Assembly (NCBI GenBank): GCA_036513895.1
Contig: DATBYF010000112.1
Coordinates: 10,134 to 74,133 of the forward strand
DNA: 64,000 nt
Direction of reading: 5' to 3'
Origin: Palsa-147 sp036513895
Lineage (GTDB): Bacteria; Acidobacteriota; Terriglobia; Acidiferrales; UBA7541
Below the pieces are notes generated by a model. That model saw nothing but the letters and a program-made list of their open reading frames with translations. It searched no databases and was not told the DNA's origin. A program made the position numbers and the translations under genes. Positions 26,906 to 34,834 of this stretch are shown here, in pieces; the first letter of the stretch is position 1, and every line of letters begins with the position of its first letter.

Positions 26906-27485
26906 ATGAGCGAGGGCATCATGTTTCCACAGGAACGATTGGAAGATGCCGGCGCCAACGGACTTAGGACTACCTCCACAGTGCCCGCGTCACGGAACGA
27001 TGCCAAACGAGTGCCCAGATTGCAACCGAAGACCGATGGTCTGAAAGTGGGATGCTCGATGAAATGGGACTCGCTACCGCTTTGTCGTGGTATTCGGACG
27101 GTTTCACGGAACGCAGCGGCATCCGCGTCGAACTGGACATTTCAAGGGATATCGGGCGCTTATCCGCAGATACGGAGGCTGCAATGTTTCGAAGCGTTCA
27201 GCAGAGTCTCGCGAATATTTATCGCCATTCGGGAAGCCACTTGGCGAAGATCAAAATTCGCAAAAATGCTAAGGAAATCACCATGATGATTTGTGACGAA
27301 GGGCGTGGCATCGCCCCCGATGTTCTCAAAGAGTTTTACTAGGCACGCGCCTTGTCGGGGTAGGCATCGCTGGGATGCGGGAGCGGACACAAGTTATGAA
27401 AAGGCGCTTCCGAATCAGCTCCGGCCCAGGCGGGACCACCATTGAGATCAGCTTCCCACTCACCGAAAATACAGCCCACAGATAA
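26906..27485 (+). pseudogene. Broken NarL-type sensor histidine kinase
   Basis: Three reading frames together resemble the C-terminal half of a HisKA_3/HATPase kinase. Frame 1 (from ATG 26906, strong AGGAGG) gives a short N-terminal piece. Frame 2 (27052-27342) reads LDEMGLATALSWY, then the N-box-like QQSLANIYRHS and the G1 box DEGRGI before a premature TAG. Frame 3 (about 27358-27485) reads GVGIAGMRER and GGTTIEISFPL. The H-box region is absent. At least two frameshifts plus an internal deletion make it non-functional. The intact NarL response regulator at 18164 may be its orphaned partner. Confidence 0.7.
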
Positions 27486-27497
27486 GTTTGTTGTTCG

Positions 27498-28166
27498 CTA
27501 CTCGCGCAGGACGACGCTGAGGAGAGAATTGTTGATCCGGATCTCTCCATTGTATTCGATAAAACCGAGCTTCCTGAATTTGTTCATGAAAAAATTGACC
27601 CGGGATCGCGTCGTGCCAATCATCCCAGCTAGGGTCTCTTGTGATACTTTGGCAAGAACCTTTTGAGGACGGCCTTGCGCACCATAGCGCGCCAGCAGCA
27701 ATAGAGTGCGAGCCAGTCGTTTCTCGCTGGAGTTGAAGAGCTGATCTATTAGATCCTCCTCCACCCGGATGTTTCGCCCCAGCATATAGGCGATGAAGCG
27801 GTCGGAGAACTCGTGTTCTCCGTGGAGGACGCGAATCATCTCTTTTTTGTCAATGATCAGGACCGTGGTCGGAACAATCGCGGTCGCAGTCGCAATGCAT
27901 TTGGACTGCCCCGCAAGGCAACCTTCTCCCAAGAAATCACCTGGTCCCAGAATGGCGACAACGGCCTCTTTGCCCATTGGGTTGACTACCGTTAGCTTCA
28001 CGGCGCCTTGCTGAATATACATGACCGTTCTGGCGGTATCGCCCTGCGCGAAGATCGTTTTTCTCTTTCGAAACTCTCTGACGCTCCTCCCCAAACCCGA
28101 CGATCCGAGAAAAGATTTCATATCGAAAACAGGACTTCGTGAACTCGCTTTTTGGAAAGACATCAC
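27498..28166 (-). CDS. Crp/Fnr-family transcription regulator
   Basis: 222 aa (GTG 28166; ATG 28163 directly after is equally possible). The cyclic-nucleotide-binding-like beta barrel covers about 33-140: TIFAQGDTARTVMYIQQGAV, GKEAVVAILGPGDFLGEGCL. The Crp-type winged helix (about 155-215) includes LAKVSQETLAGMIGTTRSRV and FFMNKFRKLGFIEY. There is no N-terminal Cys cluster of the FNR type and the RxS phosphate-binding signature of cAMP receptors is not obvious, so the ligand is unknown. A perfect palindrome lies 46 bp upstream. Confidence 0.85.
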   Translation of the reverse strand: MMSFQKASSRSPVFDMKSFLGSSGLGRSVREFRKRKTIFAQGDTARTVMYIQQGAVKLTVVNPMGKEAVVAILGPGDFLGEGCLAGQSKCIATATAIVPTTVLIIDKKEMIRVLHGEHEFSDRFIAYMLGRNIRVEEDLIDQLFNSSEKRLARTLLLLARYGAQGRPQKVLAKVSQETLAGMIGTTRSRVNFFMNKFRKLGFIEYNGEIRINNSLLSVVLRE

Positions 28167-28211
28167 CTAGCTCACGCCTGATTCTTGTAGCTGTTCAATA
28201 CTGTACAGTTG

Positions 28212-28225
28212 GTACGATATCGTAC
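28212..28225. promoter_or_regulatory. Perfect 14-bp palindrome GTACGATATCGTAC
   Basis: Lies 46-59 bp upstream of the Crp/Fnr-type gene start, a position typical for an operator, next to a shorter CTGTACAG palindrome at 28201. Dimeric Crp-family proteins bind such inverted repeats, so autoregulation is plausible. Confidence 0.5.
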
Positions 28226-28264
28226 ATATCACCTCTGCGATTTGATGTCAACAATTGGCCGTAA

Positions 28265-28375
28265 CTATAACGTTATAAGTACAAATACGGACGTAGTCCT
28301 ACGGATTGCCGTAACATTCGGACGAAGTAAGCTAGGCTCATTGCTCGAAGGCGTCCATACCCCTGAAGCACATCG
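28265..28375. repeat. Diverged upstream block shared with 31440-31550
   Basis: About 110 bp align with 31440-31550 through shared segments such as GTACAAA, GACGTAGT, CGGATTG, TCGAAGGCGT/TCCGAAGGCGT and ATCGCCCT. Each block lies about 100-210 bp upstream of a minus-strand regulatory gene (Crp/Fnr here, RsbRD_N there). Looks like a duplicated promoter-upstream region. Confidence 0.45.
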
Positions 28376-28528
28376 CCCTGCGGACAAGGCCGGGGGGGTG
28401 TTAATCTAGGAGACTGACAACCCCTGGCTGCAACCTTCTTCAATGGCTCATGTCTAATTTGCAGGTACTCACGTCAAACAGGGAAGCGGCGCACACTCGA
28501 ACGAGAACGTCGCTTTCTTATTCTTGCG

Positions 28529-28650
28529 CTAAGTTACCCTTGTAGAAGTGGATGAGGCCGAGCCCGTGGGGTTGAACCGAATTACGCCGGTCTGATCGGA
28601 ATAGAAGTAGCGCTGCCCCGTCGTGCCTGGAGTTACCGGCTGGCGCTTCT
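28529..28650 (-). pseudogene. Remnant of a type IV pilin-like protein, C-terminus only
   Basis: A 39-codon open stretch ends with TAG at 28531-28529 and reads TGQRYFYSDQTGVIRFNPTG. This is typical of the C-terminal strand region of acidobacterial prepilin/GspG-like proteins. An in-frame stop precedes it and there is no start, so only the tail of the gene survives. Confidence 0.5.
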
Positions 28651-28665
28651 AACATGAGAATTTAC

Positions 28666-30828
28666 CTAAGGTTGTACGAAGGACATTCTTACGCCTTTGT
28701 GAACGCCGGCCTGAAGCAGAATCCCGGCCTGTTCCGCCGCAATCGGATGGCTGAAATAATAGCCTTGCCCCTCATCGCATCCATGGCGCTGAAGGAACTT
28801 GAGCTGGGCGCTGTTCTCCACTCCCTCCGCAATTACTCGCAGCTTCTGGCTGTTGCCAATATTGATCATGGCACCGACAATGCTCGCATCACTCGGGTCG
28901 GAAGTAATCTCGTTCACGAAGGATTGATCGAGCTTCAATGCATCCACCGGGAAACGCCGAAGATAAGTAAAACTGGAATAACCGGTGCCAAAGTCGTCGA
29001 TTGCCAACTGCACACCCATGGCTTTCAATGCGCGCAGTGTGACTAATGTAGATTCCGCGTCGTCCATCAGCGCGCTCTCGGTCATTTCCAGCTCTAAATT
29101 CGGAGGATCTACCCCCGTCGCAATCAGTACGGCCCGGACTCCTGACAGAAAATCCTTGTCTTCGAGCTCGGCCGCCGACACGTTTATAGCTACCGACACA
29201 ACTCCAATACCCGAATCGCTCCATGCTCGAGACTGTTTACATGCTTCGAGTAATACCCACCGCCCGAGAGGAAGCATCAAGCCGCACTCTTCCGCGACGG
29301 GGATGAACTGCGCCGGGGATACTAATCCCCTCTGCGGGTGTAGCCAACGTACCAGCGCCTCTACTCCTGTGATCTGCCCTGTCTGAAGATTGAATTTAGG
29401 CTGATAGTGCAGCAAAAACTCGTTCCGCCCGAGTGCGTAGCGCAATTCCCCTTCGAGCAAGCGTGCTTCTGCAAGTCGTGCGTTCATTTCCGGTCGAAAG
29501 AACTGATAGGTATTCCGGCCGTGTTCCTTGGCCTCATACAGCGCAGTGTCTGCCTTATCCATCAAGCTGTGGGCGTCTGCCCCATCGGTCGGGTAAGTGC
29601 TTACACCGATGCTTACACCGACATCAAGACTCTTGTTATCAAAATTATGCGGCGCACTGATCGCCCTAATGATTTTTCTCGCGCTGACGGCCGCGTCCTC
29701 CCTCCGCTCAATTTGGGAGAGGAGAATCACGAATTCATCCCCGCCTTGCCGGCTTACCGTGTCCGTCCGCCGGACGGAACTCACCAGTCGCTTGGCTACC
29801 GACTGCAGCAGCTTGTCGCCCACCGCGTGACCTAAGGAGTCATTGATCTTTTTGAAGTCATCTAAATCCAGAAACATCACCGCGAGTTGCTTGCACTGGC
29901 GCACCGCCAGTGAAATCGCTTGCGTCAGCCGGTCGTTGAACAGAACTCGGTTTGGCAAATCAGTCAGGGAATCGTGTCGCGCTTGACGCGACAACTCGAC
30001 TGATCTGGCTCGAGCGGCGCTCACGTCGTGAAATGCCACGACGGCCCCCGTCACGCTCCCATCCTGGCCATGGGTATACGTCACTGTATTTTCAATTCCA
30101 AGCTCGAAACCATCGCGGCGAATCAGGACGCAATTTACGCAAGACGCTGTCGGGCTTGCGTTCTTGTATTCCCCGATTGCGATTTCAAGAGCGGCGCGAA
30201 CAGTTTCACCGCTGGCTCCCTCGACAATCCGAAGTACTTCCGAAACGGGACGCCCTAAGGCCTCCTCGCGGCACCAACCGGTCATCGTCTCCGCCATTTG
30301 ATTTAGGTAAATGACGTTGCCGTGTATATCTGTGCGCAGGACTGCCTCCCCGATAGAAACAAGTGCCAGGCTGGTGGCCTCAATTTCCAACACCGTTGTT
30401 TCGGCCTCACGGTGATCCATCATCGCGTGCACAGCCCGTCTCAGCCGATAGCTATCGGCTGGGTTCTTGATCACGTAGTCTTGGGCCCCGCGCTCTACCG
30501 CTCTCCTCGCGCTTTCCTCCGAATCGAGCCCACTTAAAATCAAAATCGGCACGCGAGGCGAGACCTTCAGGAGGTTGTCGAGCGCCTCGAGCTCGTGACG
30601 CTCGGGCAATGCGAGATCGAGCACTACGGACCCAATACCGCCGCTACGCAACCGCTCGATCCCGCTGGAGAGATCAGTAACCCACTCCACACGGAACCGC
30701 TCGTCCGAAACCGAACCCAATTCGTTCAATATTCTCGCCGCATCGTCTGCTACGGCTTGGATCAGCAGTACGCACCCGGCTGCGCCTTTTGAGTTCGTTG
30801 GCTTCGCAGCTGTAAGCTGGCTCGGCAT
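28666..30828 (-). CDS. REC-PAS-GGDEF-EAL c-di-GMP turnover protein
   Basis: 720 aa. The receiver-like domain (about 17-135) keeps the phospho-acceptor region VVLDLALPE and Lys in YVIKN, but the usual acidic pair is replaced (LIQAVADD), so phosphorylation is doubtful. PAS domain at about 150-275 (GNVIYLNQMAETMTGW). The GGDEF motif (RQGGDEF, about 365) is intact and preceded by an RRTD inhibitory site. The EAL domain (about 455-700) has GVEALVRW, DDFGTGYSS and IAEGVEN. It could make or hydrolyse c-di-GMP. GGAG lies nine bases before ATG. It follows the RsbRD_N gene by 5 bp, one operon. Confidence 0.9.
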   Translation of the reverse strand: MPSQLTAAKPTNSKGAAGCVLLIQAVADDAARILNELGSVSDERFRVEWVTDLSSGIERLRSGGIGSVVLDLALPERHELEALDNLLKVSPRVPILILSGLDSEESARRAVERGAQDYVIKNPADSYRLRRAVHAMMDHREAETTVLEIEATSLALVSIGEAVLRTDIHGNVIYLNQMAETMTGWCREEALGRPVSEVLRIVEGASGETVRAALEIAIGEYKNASPTASCVNCVLIRRDGFELGIENTVTYTHGQDGSVTGAVVAFHDVSAARARSVELSRQARHDSLTDLPNRVLFNDRLTQAISLAVRQCKQLAVMFLDLDDFKKINDSLGHAVGDKLLQSVAKRLVSSVRRTDTVSRQGGDEFVILLSQIERREDAAVSARKIIRAISAPHNFDNKSLDVGVSIGVSTYPTDGADAHSLMDKADTALYEAKEHGRNTYQFFRPEMNARLAEARLLEGELRYALGRNEFLLHYQPKFNLQTGQITGVEALVRWLHPQRGLVSPAQFIPVAEECGLMLPLGRWVLLEACKQSRAWSDSGIGVVSVAINVSAAELEDKDFLSGVRAVLIATGVDPPNLELEMTESALMDDAESTLVTLRALKAMGVQLAIDDFGTGYSSFTYLRRFPVDALKLDQSFVNEITSDPSDASIVGAMINIGNSQKLRVIAEGVENSAQLKFLQRHGCDEGQGYYFSHPIAAEQAGILLQAGVHKGVRMSFVQP

Positions 30829-30833
30829 CTGGA

Positions 30834-31337
30834 TTACTCCAACGACCGCGACGCACTTGCCTTGGTTGAATCCGCAGCCATGAAACGCAGCACTTGATGC
30901 TTCAACTGCGCATCCACCTCATCCGCAATGGTCACAACGTCGGGAAGTAGCATTTCGAACTCTAAATGCTTCACATTCTCGTGTAGGGTCGTAAAAATGG
31001 TGACCTGCAAGAGGCGCGACTCCTCGACCACCATCGCTACCGTGTAGCCTTGGTTGCGTCGCAAATCTCCATGAATGGCCGCCGCTTCCGAAATCGGAGC
31101 TTTTGTCCCTGCGTCCAGACGCAACCGCGCAATCACTTCATGCAGAAGATGAGGAAGGTGGCCCGTGCGTTCTTCAAAGGTCAGATGAATACAGGTCAGG
31201 TCTGGCTCGAGATCGACCCGGGAAAGCCACGCCTTAATCAGATTGTCGAGCTCGCGTTCGAGAATGTCCGCCACACTCTCAACTGTGGCGGCCCCGCGCG
31301 TACTGGAAACAGTTGCAAACTCCACAGACTTGTTCAT
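30834..31337 (-). CDS. RsbRD N-terminal-type sensor protein
   Basis: 167 aa, all helical: DILERELDNLIKAWLSRVDL, FEERTGHLPHLLHEVIARLR and HGDLRRNQGYTVAMVVEESR. This is the signature of RsbRD_N, the globin-like input domain of stressosome-type proteins. It has no output domain of its own. Being 5 bp ahead of the REC-PAS-GGDEF-EAL gene, it probably acts as a signal-input partner of that enzyme. GAGGG lies before ATG. Confidence 0.75.
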   Translation of the reverse strand: MNKSVEFATVSSTRGAATVESVADILERELDNLIKAWLSRVDLEPDLTCIHLTFEERTGHLPHLLHEVIARLRLDAGTKAPISEAAAIHGDLRRNQGYTVAMVVEESRLLQVTIFTTLHENVKHLEFEMLLPDVVTIADEVDAQLKHQVLRFMAADSTKASASRSLE

Positions 31338-31412
31338 TTCACCCTCGACGCCCGATGCAGCTCGCTGCGATTCCCCACAAGGTTATTTGCCTGGCGGAAG
31401 TCGGTCAGTTCG

Positions 31413-31550
31413 CTTTGGTACACATTCTTATCAGTAACCGCAACGATTCTAGGTACAAACACTGACGTAGTTTTGCGGATTGACGCGGGAATTAGAGGAT
31501 GCATGGTTAGCGAATTGTCCGAAGGCGTGCATGATCCTCAAACTTATCGC
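31413..31550. repeat. Upstream region sharing blocks with 19173-19200 and 28265-28375
   Basis: 31413-31440 matches 19173-19200 (24 of 28), and 31440-31550 matches 28265-28375 more loosely. The region lies 75-215 bp upstream of the RsbRD_N gene start and runs directly into the broken PilZ copy. Confidence 0.45.
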
Positions 31551-31551
31551 C

Positions 31552-31860
31552 CTAGTCTACGTCAGCCTCGCCAACCAAAATCGAGAAATCGTCATTGATG
31601 CGTCCGAGGACGGGCTGCAATTTTGGGCCGACGCTCCGCTCGAGCACGAGCACGCATGCTCCCGGTGCGATTTACGTTCAAACCCCTTAGCGAAATCGTA
31701 TGGATGGACGAATCGAAGAGGACAGTTGACTTGTGACTCAATAGCCTACCGGAGGCTGAGCGGGCGGACCTCCGTAAGTGGTTCGAGCAGAGCGCTCGCC
31801 TGCTGCCGACTCGATTGGATGTTGCGGGCGAGCAGACCACAGCAATGACGTACGCGAGGG
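31552..31860 (+). pseudogene. Broken PilZ gene, 5' part
   Basis: Closely follows 20825-21150 of the intact PilZ gene (SLANQN.EIVIDASEDGLQ, FWADAPLEHEH). The N-terminal RxxxR region is lost. There is a frameshift after EHEH, an 18-bp deletion between GAAATCG direct repeats (31695 area) and an in-frame TGA at 31736. Non-functional. The 3' pieces reappear beyond the toxin-antitoxin genes at 32767-33016. Confidence 0.75.
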
Positions 31861-31958
31861 AAGCGGGAGTGGTGCGCGCCTGAAGGCGATCACGGGCAGA
31901 GTCAGGGTCCCGAAGTACTCTTTCACTCGAGTACAGCCATATTTTATAAAATTCGATA

Positions 31959-31987
31959 TTGACCGTTTTTTATGACTATAGTATGTT
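31959..31987 (+). promoter_or_regulatory. Promoter of the Phd/VapC-type operon
   Basis: TTGACC (31959-31964) and TATGTT (31982-31987) are 17 bp apart. Transcription would start near 31994, after the upstream ATG at 31972, so the antitoxin must start at GTG 32011. Confidence 0.6.
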
Positions 31988-32010
31988 TAAGTAGTCAAGA
32001 GGACCATACT

Positions 32011-32277
32011 GTGACGATCAAGAACAGGAAATCAATTCAGGAAATTGCTATCTCCGAATTCAAAGCGAAGTGCCTGTCGCTGCTCGAAGAAGTCAGTAAG
32101 ACGAAAACTCCGCTGCGGATAACCAAACGCGGCAAAGCGATAGCAGACGTGGTTTCAGTGGATCCAGAGACGGATGAACGCAACTGGTTAGGCTCAATGT
32201 CCGACAGTATGGATATCGTCGGTGACGTAGTGGCCCCAGTCATCGATATTCAGAAAATTGAGGCGCTGAAAGATTGA
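32011..32277 (+). CDS. Phd/YefM-family antitoxin
   Basis: 88 aa from GTG 32011 with AGAGGA upstream. The N-terminal fold is typical: EIAISEFKAKCLSLLEEV then PLRITKRGKAIADVV, the Phd/YefM DNA-binding dimer domain. The C-terminal tail (DISMDIVGDVVAPVID-like region, here SMDIVGDVVAPVID) will wrap the toxin. It overlaps the toxin gene by 4 nt. It neutralises VapC and represses its own promoter. A longer start at 31972 is ruled out by the promoter position. Confidence 0.85.
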   Translation: MTIKNRKSIQEIAISEFKAKCLSLLEEVSKTKTPLRITKRGKAIADVVSVDPETDERNWLGSMSDSMDIVGDVVAPVIDIQKIEALKD

Positions 32278-32666
32278 AACTCTTGCTTGACACGCATATT
32301 TGGCTCTGGAGTTTGGCCGAGCCCAAGCGACTATCGCGACGCGTCCAGCATGAATTGAGAGATCTCAATAACGAACTGTGGCTTTCTCCAGTCAGCATCT
32401 GGGAAGCCCTGCTGTTGCATGCCAAAGGTCGGATACAGTTGCACGTCAGCGTCCGAGATTGGGTGACGAGATCAACTGTTTATATGCGCGAAGCACCATT
32501 GACACACGAGATCGTCGTCGCCGCTCAAGAATTGCCGCTCCCGCATCAAGATCCCGCGGATCGGTTTTTGGCTGCCACGGCGGAGGTACTTGGCCTGACT
32601 CTCGTGACTGCGGATCATCGGCTCTTGGGCTTGGGAAGAATCGCAACACTGTCGAACCAATCATGA
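32274..32666 (+). CDS. vapC: VapC-type PIN-domain toxin
   Basis: 130 aa. LLLDTHIWLWSLAEP opens the PIN fold (D6), SPVSIWEALLL supplies the conserved Glu (about 43), and QDPADRFLAATA and LVTADHRLL give the remaining acidic residues (about 92 and 113). PIN toxins are Mg-dependent RNases that cut tRNA or rRNA when the antitoxin is lost. ATG overlaps the antitoxin stop. A scrap of a second copy lies at 32872-32957. Confidence 0.88.
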   Translation: MKLLLDTHIWLWSLAEPKRLSRRVQHELRDLNNELWLSPVSIWEALLLHAKGRIQLHVSVRDWVTRSTVYMREAPLTHEIVVAAQELPLPHQDPADRFLAATAEVLGLTLVTADHRLLGLGRIATLSNQS

Positions 32667-32766
32667 CGAGGGGCCTGGGTTCGATAGGTTCCATCCGCTC
32701 AAAGGATTTAGTTAGAACTGAGTCGGCTGCTTCCCTCAACTTTCCGCATGTTGGAACGGTAGATTC

Positions 32767-33016
32767 GGTCTCATTTGGCTCGAAGGCGGAGCTGGTCGAA
32801 ACACGGCCTATGGTTTTGCAAGTGGCGATTCCTCGCTGGGTTTCCAGTTTGAAAAACGCAAAGCCATGAGTTGAGCATCAATACGTGATCTGAATAACGC
32901 TATGGTGTGGCGTTCTCTAGTCAGCCACCTGAAGAGCGATCCTGTTGCATGCCAAACTTCGGATAGCGCGGAAGCCGCGCAACTGCAAGCCATGGAAGCT
33001 TCGTCGAAAGTAAAAC
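32767..33016 (+). pseudogene. Mosaic of PilZ 3' pieces and a second vapC fragment
   Basis: 32767-32790 is 24 bp identical to 21359-21382 of the PilZ gene. 32872-32957 matches 32350-32437 of vapC (for example CTGTTGCATGCCAAA), with frameshifts. 32965-33016 matches the last 70 bp of the PilZ gene (GCGCGGAAG, CATGGAAGC, TCGAAA). The vapC piece joins the PilZ piece directly. No open frame survives. Confidence 0.65.
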
Positions 33017-33237
33017 ACAATACTTAGTTGTGTCTGTGAAATGACTGAATGACACTATCAAAATTTTCACGCCCCCGTCGCGTTCACGGCGAGGGAACAG
33101 CGAACGAGTCGCCGCCAGCGGGCCACGTGACGGATGAAATGGATTACTTCAGATTGCCAACAATCCGAGCATATTCCTCATAACAAGCTACGTCGACGTG
33201 CATGGCTCTGGCACGCCCCGAGACCGCACCGACTGCT

Positions 33238-33573
33238 TTAAAACCACGTAGCACGGCGATAGACCTCATAGCGCTTTCCGAACTTTGCTCGGAGCACCGT
33301 GTGCTCCCTGTGGGCATTTCTGATCTGCAGCGGCACCAAGATGACCAAAAGCAGCAGCACATACCAATGACCTACGGCAAGTGCAATCCCGCAAAGGGTC
33401 AAATCGACAAACACGTACATGGGATGTTGCAAGCGCGAGTATAAACCGTGCGTTACCAGATCATTTGCCTCGGGAGTTACCGCAAACGACTTTCCTAGCT
33501 GCACCCTTGCCAGAACCGTTAGTGCAAATGATATGGTGGCAAGCATCAGCCCGGCAAAAGTCTCCCCATTCAT
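33238..33573 (-). CDS. ICMT/PEMT-like membrane methyltransferase
   Basis: 111 aa from ATG 33573, which has a perfect TGAGGAG; the longer reading begins inside that ribosome site. Two or three membrane helices (about 3-22 and 52-85) flank the family signature THGLYSRLQHPMYVF and end with REHTVLRAKFGKRYEVYRR. This is the isoprenylcysteine-carboxyl-methyltransferase/phospholipid-methyltransferase fold that binds SAM at the membrane. It is shorter than the usual 150-200 aa, lacking N-terminal helices. Substrate unknown. Confidence 0.75.
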   Translation of the reverse strand: MNGETFAGLMLATISFALTVLARVQLGKSFAVTPEANDLVTHGLYSRLQHPMYVFVDLTLCGIALAVGHWYVLLLLVILVPLQIRNAHREHTVLRAKFGKRYEVYRRATWF

Positions 33574-34122
33574 TTTTTCGCTCCTCAATCATGCGTCGGT
33601 TACTGTTCAGTCTAGCCGAACAAGATGTGCATCGCGCTGGAATGACGGACAACAACAACCCCCTAACGTCCCGGTTGCCGACCACTCAGACATAAACACG
33701 TTCTTGGCTGGCATTCTTCAACACTCCTCGGGCGCGTGAAGAGATTCGGGCAAGTATCCTGTGCCGTCGACCCTTACGTTGACCACACATTTCTCGTTGG
33801 AATATTTTGATCGCCGTCGCGCACAAGTTCGAGATCCGTGCATTCCTGGCACTTCGAGATTCCCTGCGGATTTACCAAATTGAAGTCGAAACAATCTGCG
33901 ATTCTGGTCGCAACATCGCATCCGGAAGCTTTGTTCTCGCCATTGGCTGACGGCATGAGAATGAGCGGCCTCAGAGAAATCCCATCTCGTTCTCGAGTGC
34001 GCTCATTACTGTAATTTTTTGAAGAATATAAGGGATTTGCCCTATCCACAGACGATTTTTTCCGTATACGGTATCGATGGTTTCTGTGGCATTCGGAAAA
34101 TGCCACGTATAAGGAGAACAAT
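33574..34122. other. Intergenic region, 549 bp, with a hairpin before the PRC-barrel gene
   Basis: No convincing gene. GTGGCATT (34086-34093) and AATGCCAC (34099-34106) form an 8-bp hairpin ending just before the AAGGAG ribosome site of the gene at 34123. It could protect or regulate that mRNA. There is no T-run, so it is unlikely to terminate transcription. Confidence 0.4.
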
Positions 34123-34497
34123 ATGGCAGAACTAAGAGCAGTGAGATACACAGACATCGTCCCTGCAAAGAAAACGGTTATAGGCAGCAAAGTCGTCAAC
34201 GCACAAAACGAGGATCTCGGAAAAATCGAAGACATCGTACTCGATGCCGGAGCTGGCCGAATTGCTTACGCGGTTCTATCGTTCGGAGGCTTTCTGGGAA
34301 TGGGAGATAAGTATTTTGCTATTCCCTGGAACGCCTTCCACTTTAACTTGTCAGAAAAGCATGCCGTCCTGAACGTCGATAAGAAACTTTTGGAAAATGC
34401 TCCCGGTTTCGATAAGAACAGCTGGCCGAACATGGCGGATGCCACTTGGGGCAGCGGCATCTATAAACACTATGGCTACACCCCTTACTGGGAATAA
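34123..34497 (+). CDS. PRC-barrel domain protein
   Basis: 124 aa. VIGSKVVNAQNEDLGKIEDI, VLDAGAGRIAYAVLSFGGFL and the closing KYFAIPWNAFHFN form a full PRC barrel (about 18-92). A 30-residue acidic/aromatic tail ends in YGYTPYWE. Stand-alone PRC-barrel proteins of this kind are often stress-induced in soil bacteria, but their biochemistry is not settled. AAGGAG precedes ATG and a 10-bp terminator follows, so it is a single-gene unit. Confidence 0.85.
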   Translation: MAELRAVRYTDIVPAKKTVIGSKVVNAQNEDLGKIEDIVLDAGAGRIAYAVLSFGGFLGMGDKYFAIPWNAFHFNLSEKHAVLNVDKKLLENAPGFDKNSWPNMADATWGSGIYKHYGYTPYWE

Positions 34498-34552
34498 ATG
34501 CCGGGCACAATGAAGCCTCGTCAAGGAACCTGCTAATTAACTACGACGATTC

Positions 34553-34577
34553 GGTCGCCCGGCCTAACCGGGCGACC
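34553..34577 (+). terminator. Rho-independent-like terminator after the PRC-barrel gene
   Basis: Perfect 10-bp stem GGTCGCCCGG / CCGGGCGACC with a 5-base loop, followed by TTCGTTCTCG. The T-run is imperfect. Confidence 0.7.
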
Positions 34578-34834
34578 TTCGTTCTCGCTCACGCCAACTG
34601 AGTGCTCTGAATAAGCGCCGACGCTACAAATCTCAAATATGCAGTTTTGTGGATTTCACGATCATTTGAGGAGTCCGAGCCATTGTCAGCACGCAGAAAA
34701 TCCAAGATGGTTACGGATGCTGATTTCGGCTGCTGTGTCCTCGTAAAAACATTCGCTTGGGCGATGCCACCAATTAGTTCAAAATACTTTAAAGCCTCAA
34801 GCAAGTGCTTGCGACCTAGCGAAAGGAATTGCGA

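Noticed and set aside
31480..31848. 122-codon ORF as a functional PilZ protein
   Set aside because: It crosses the frameshift and loses the PilZ frame after EHEHA; an in-frame TGA lies in the true frame. Listed as a pseudogene.
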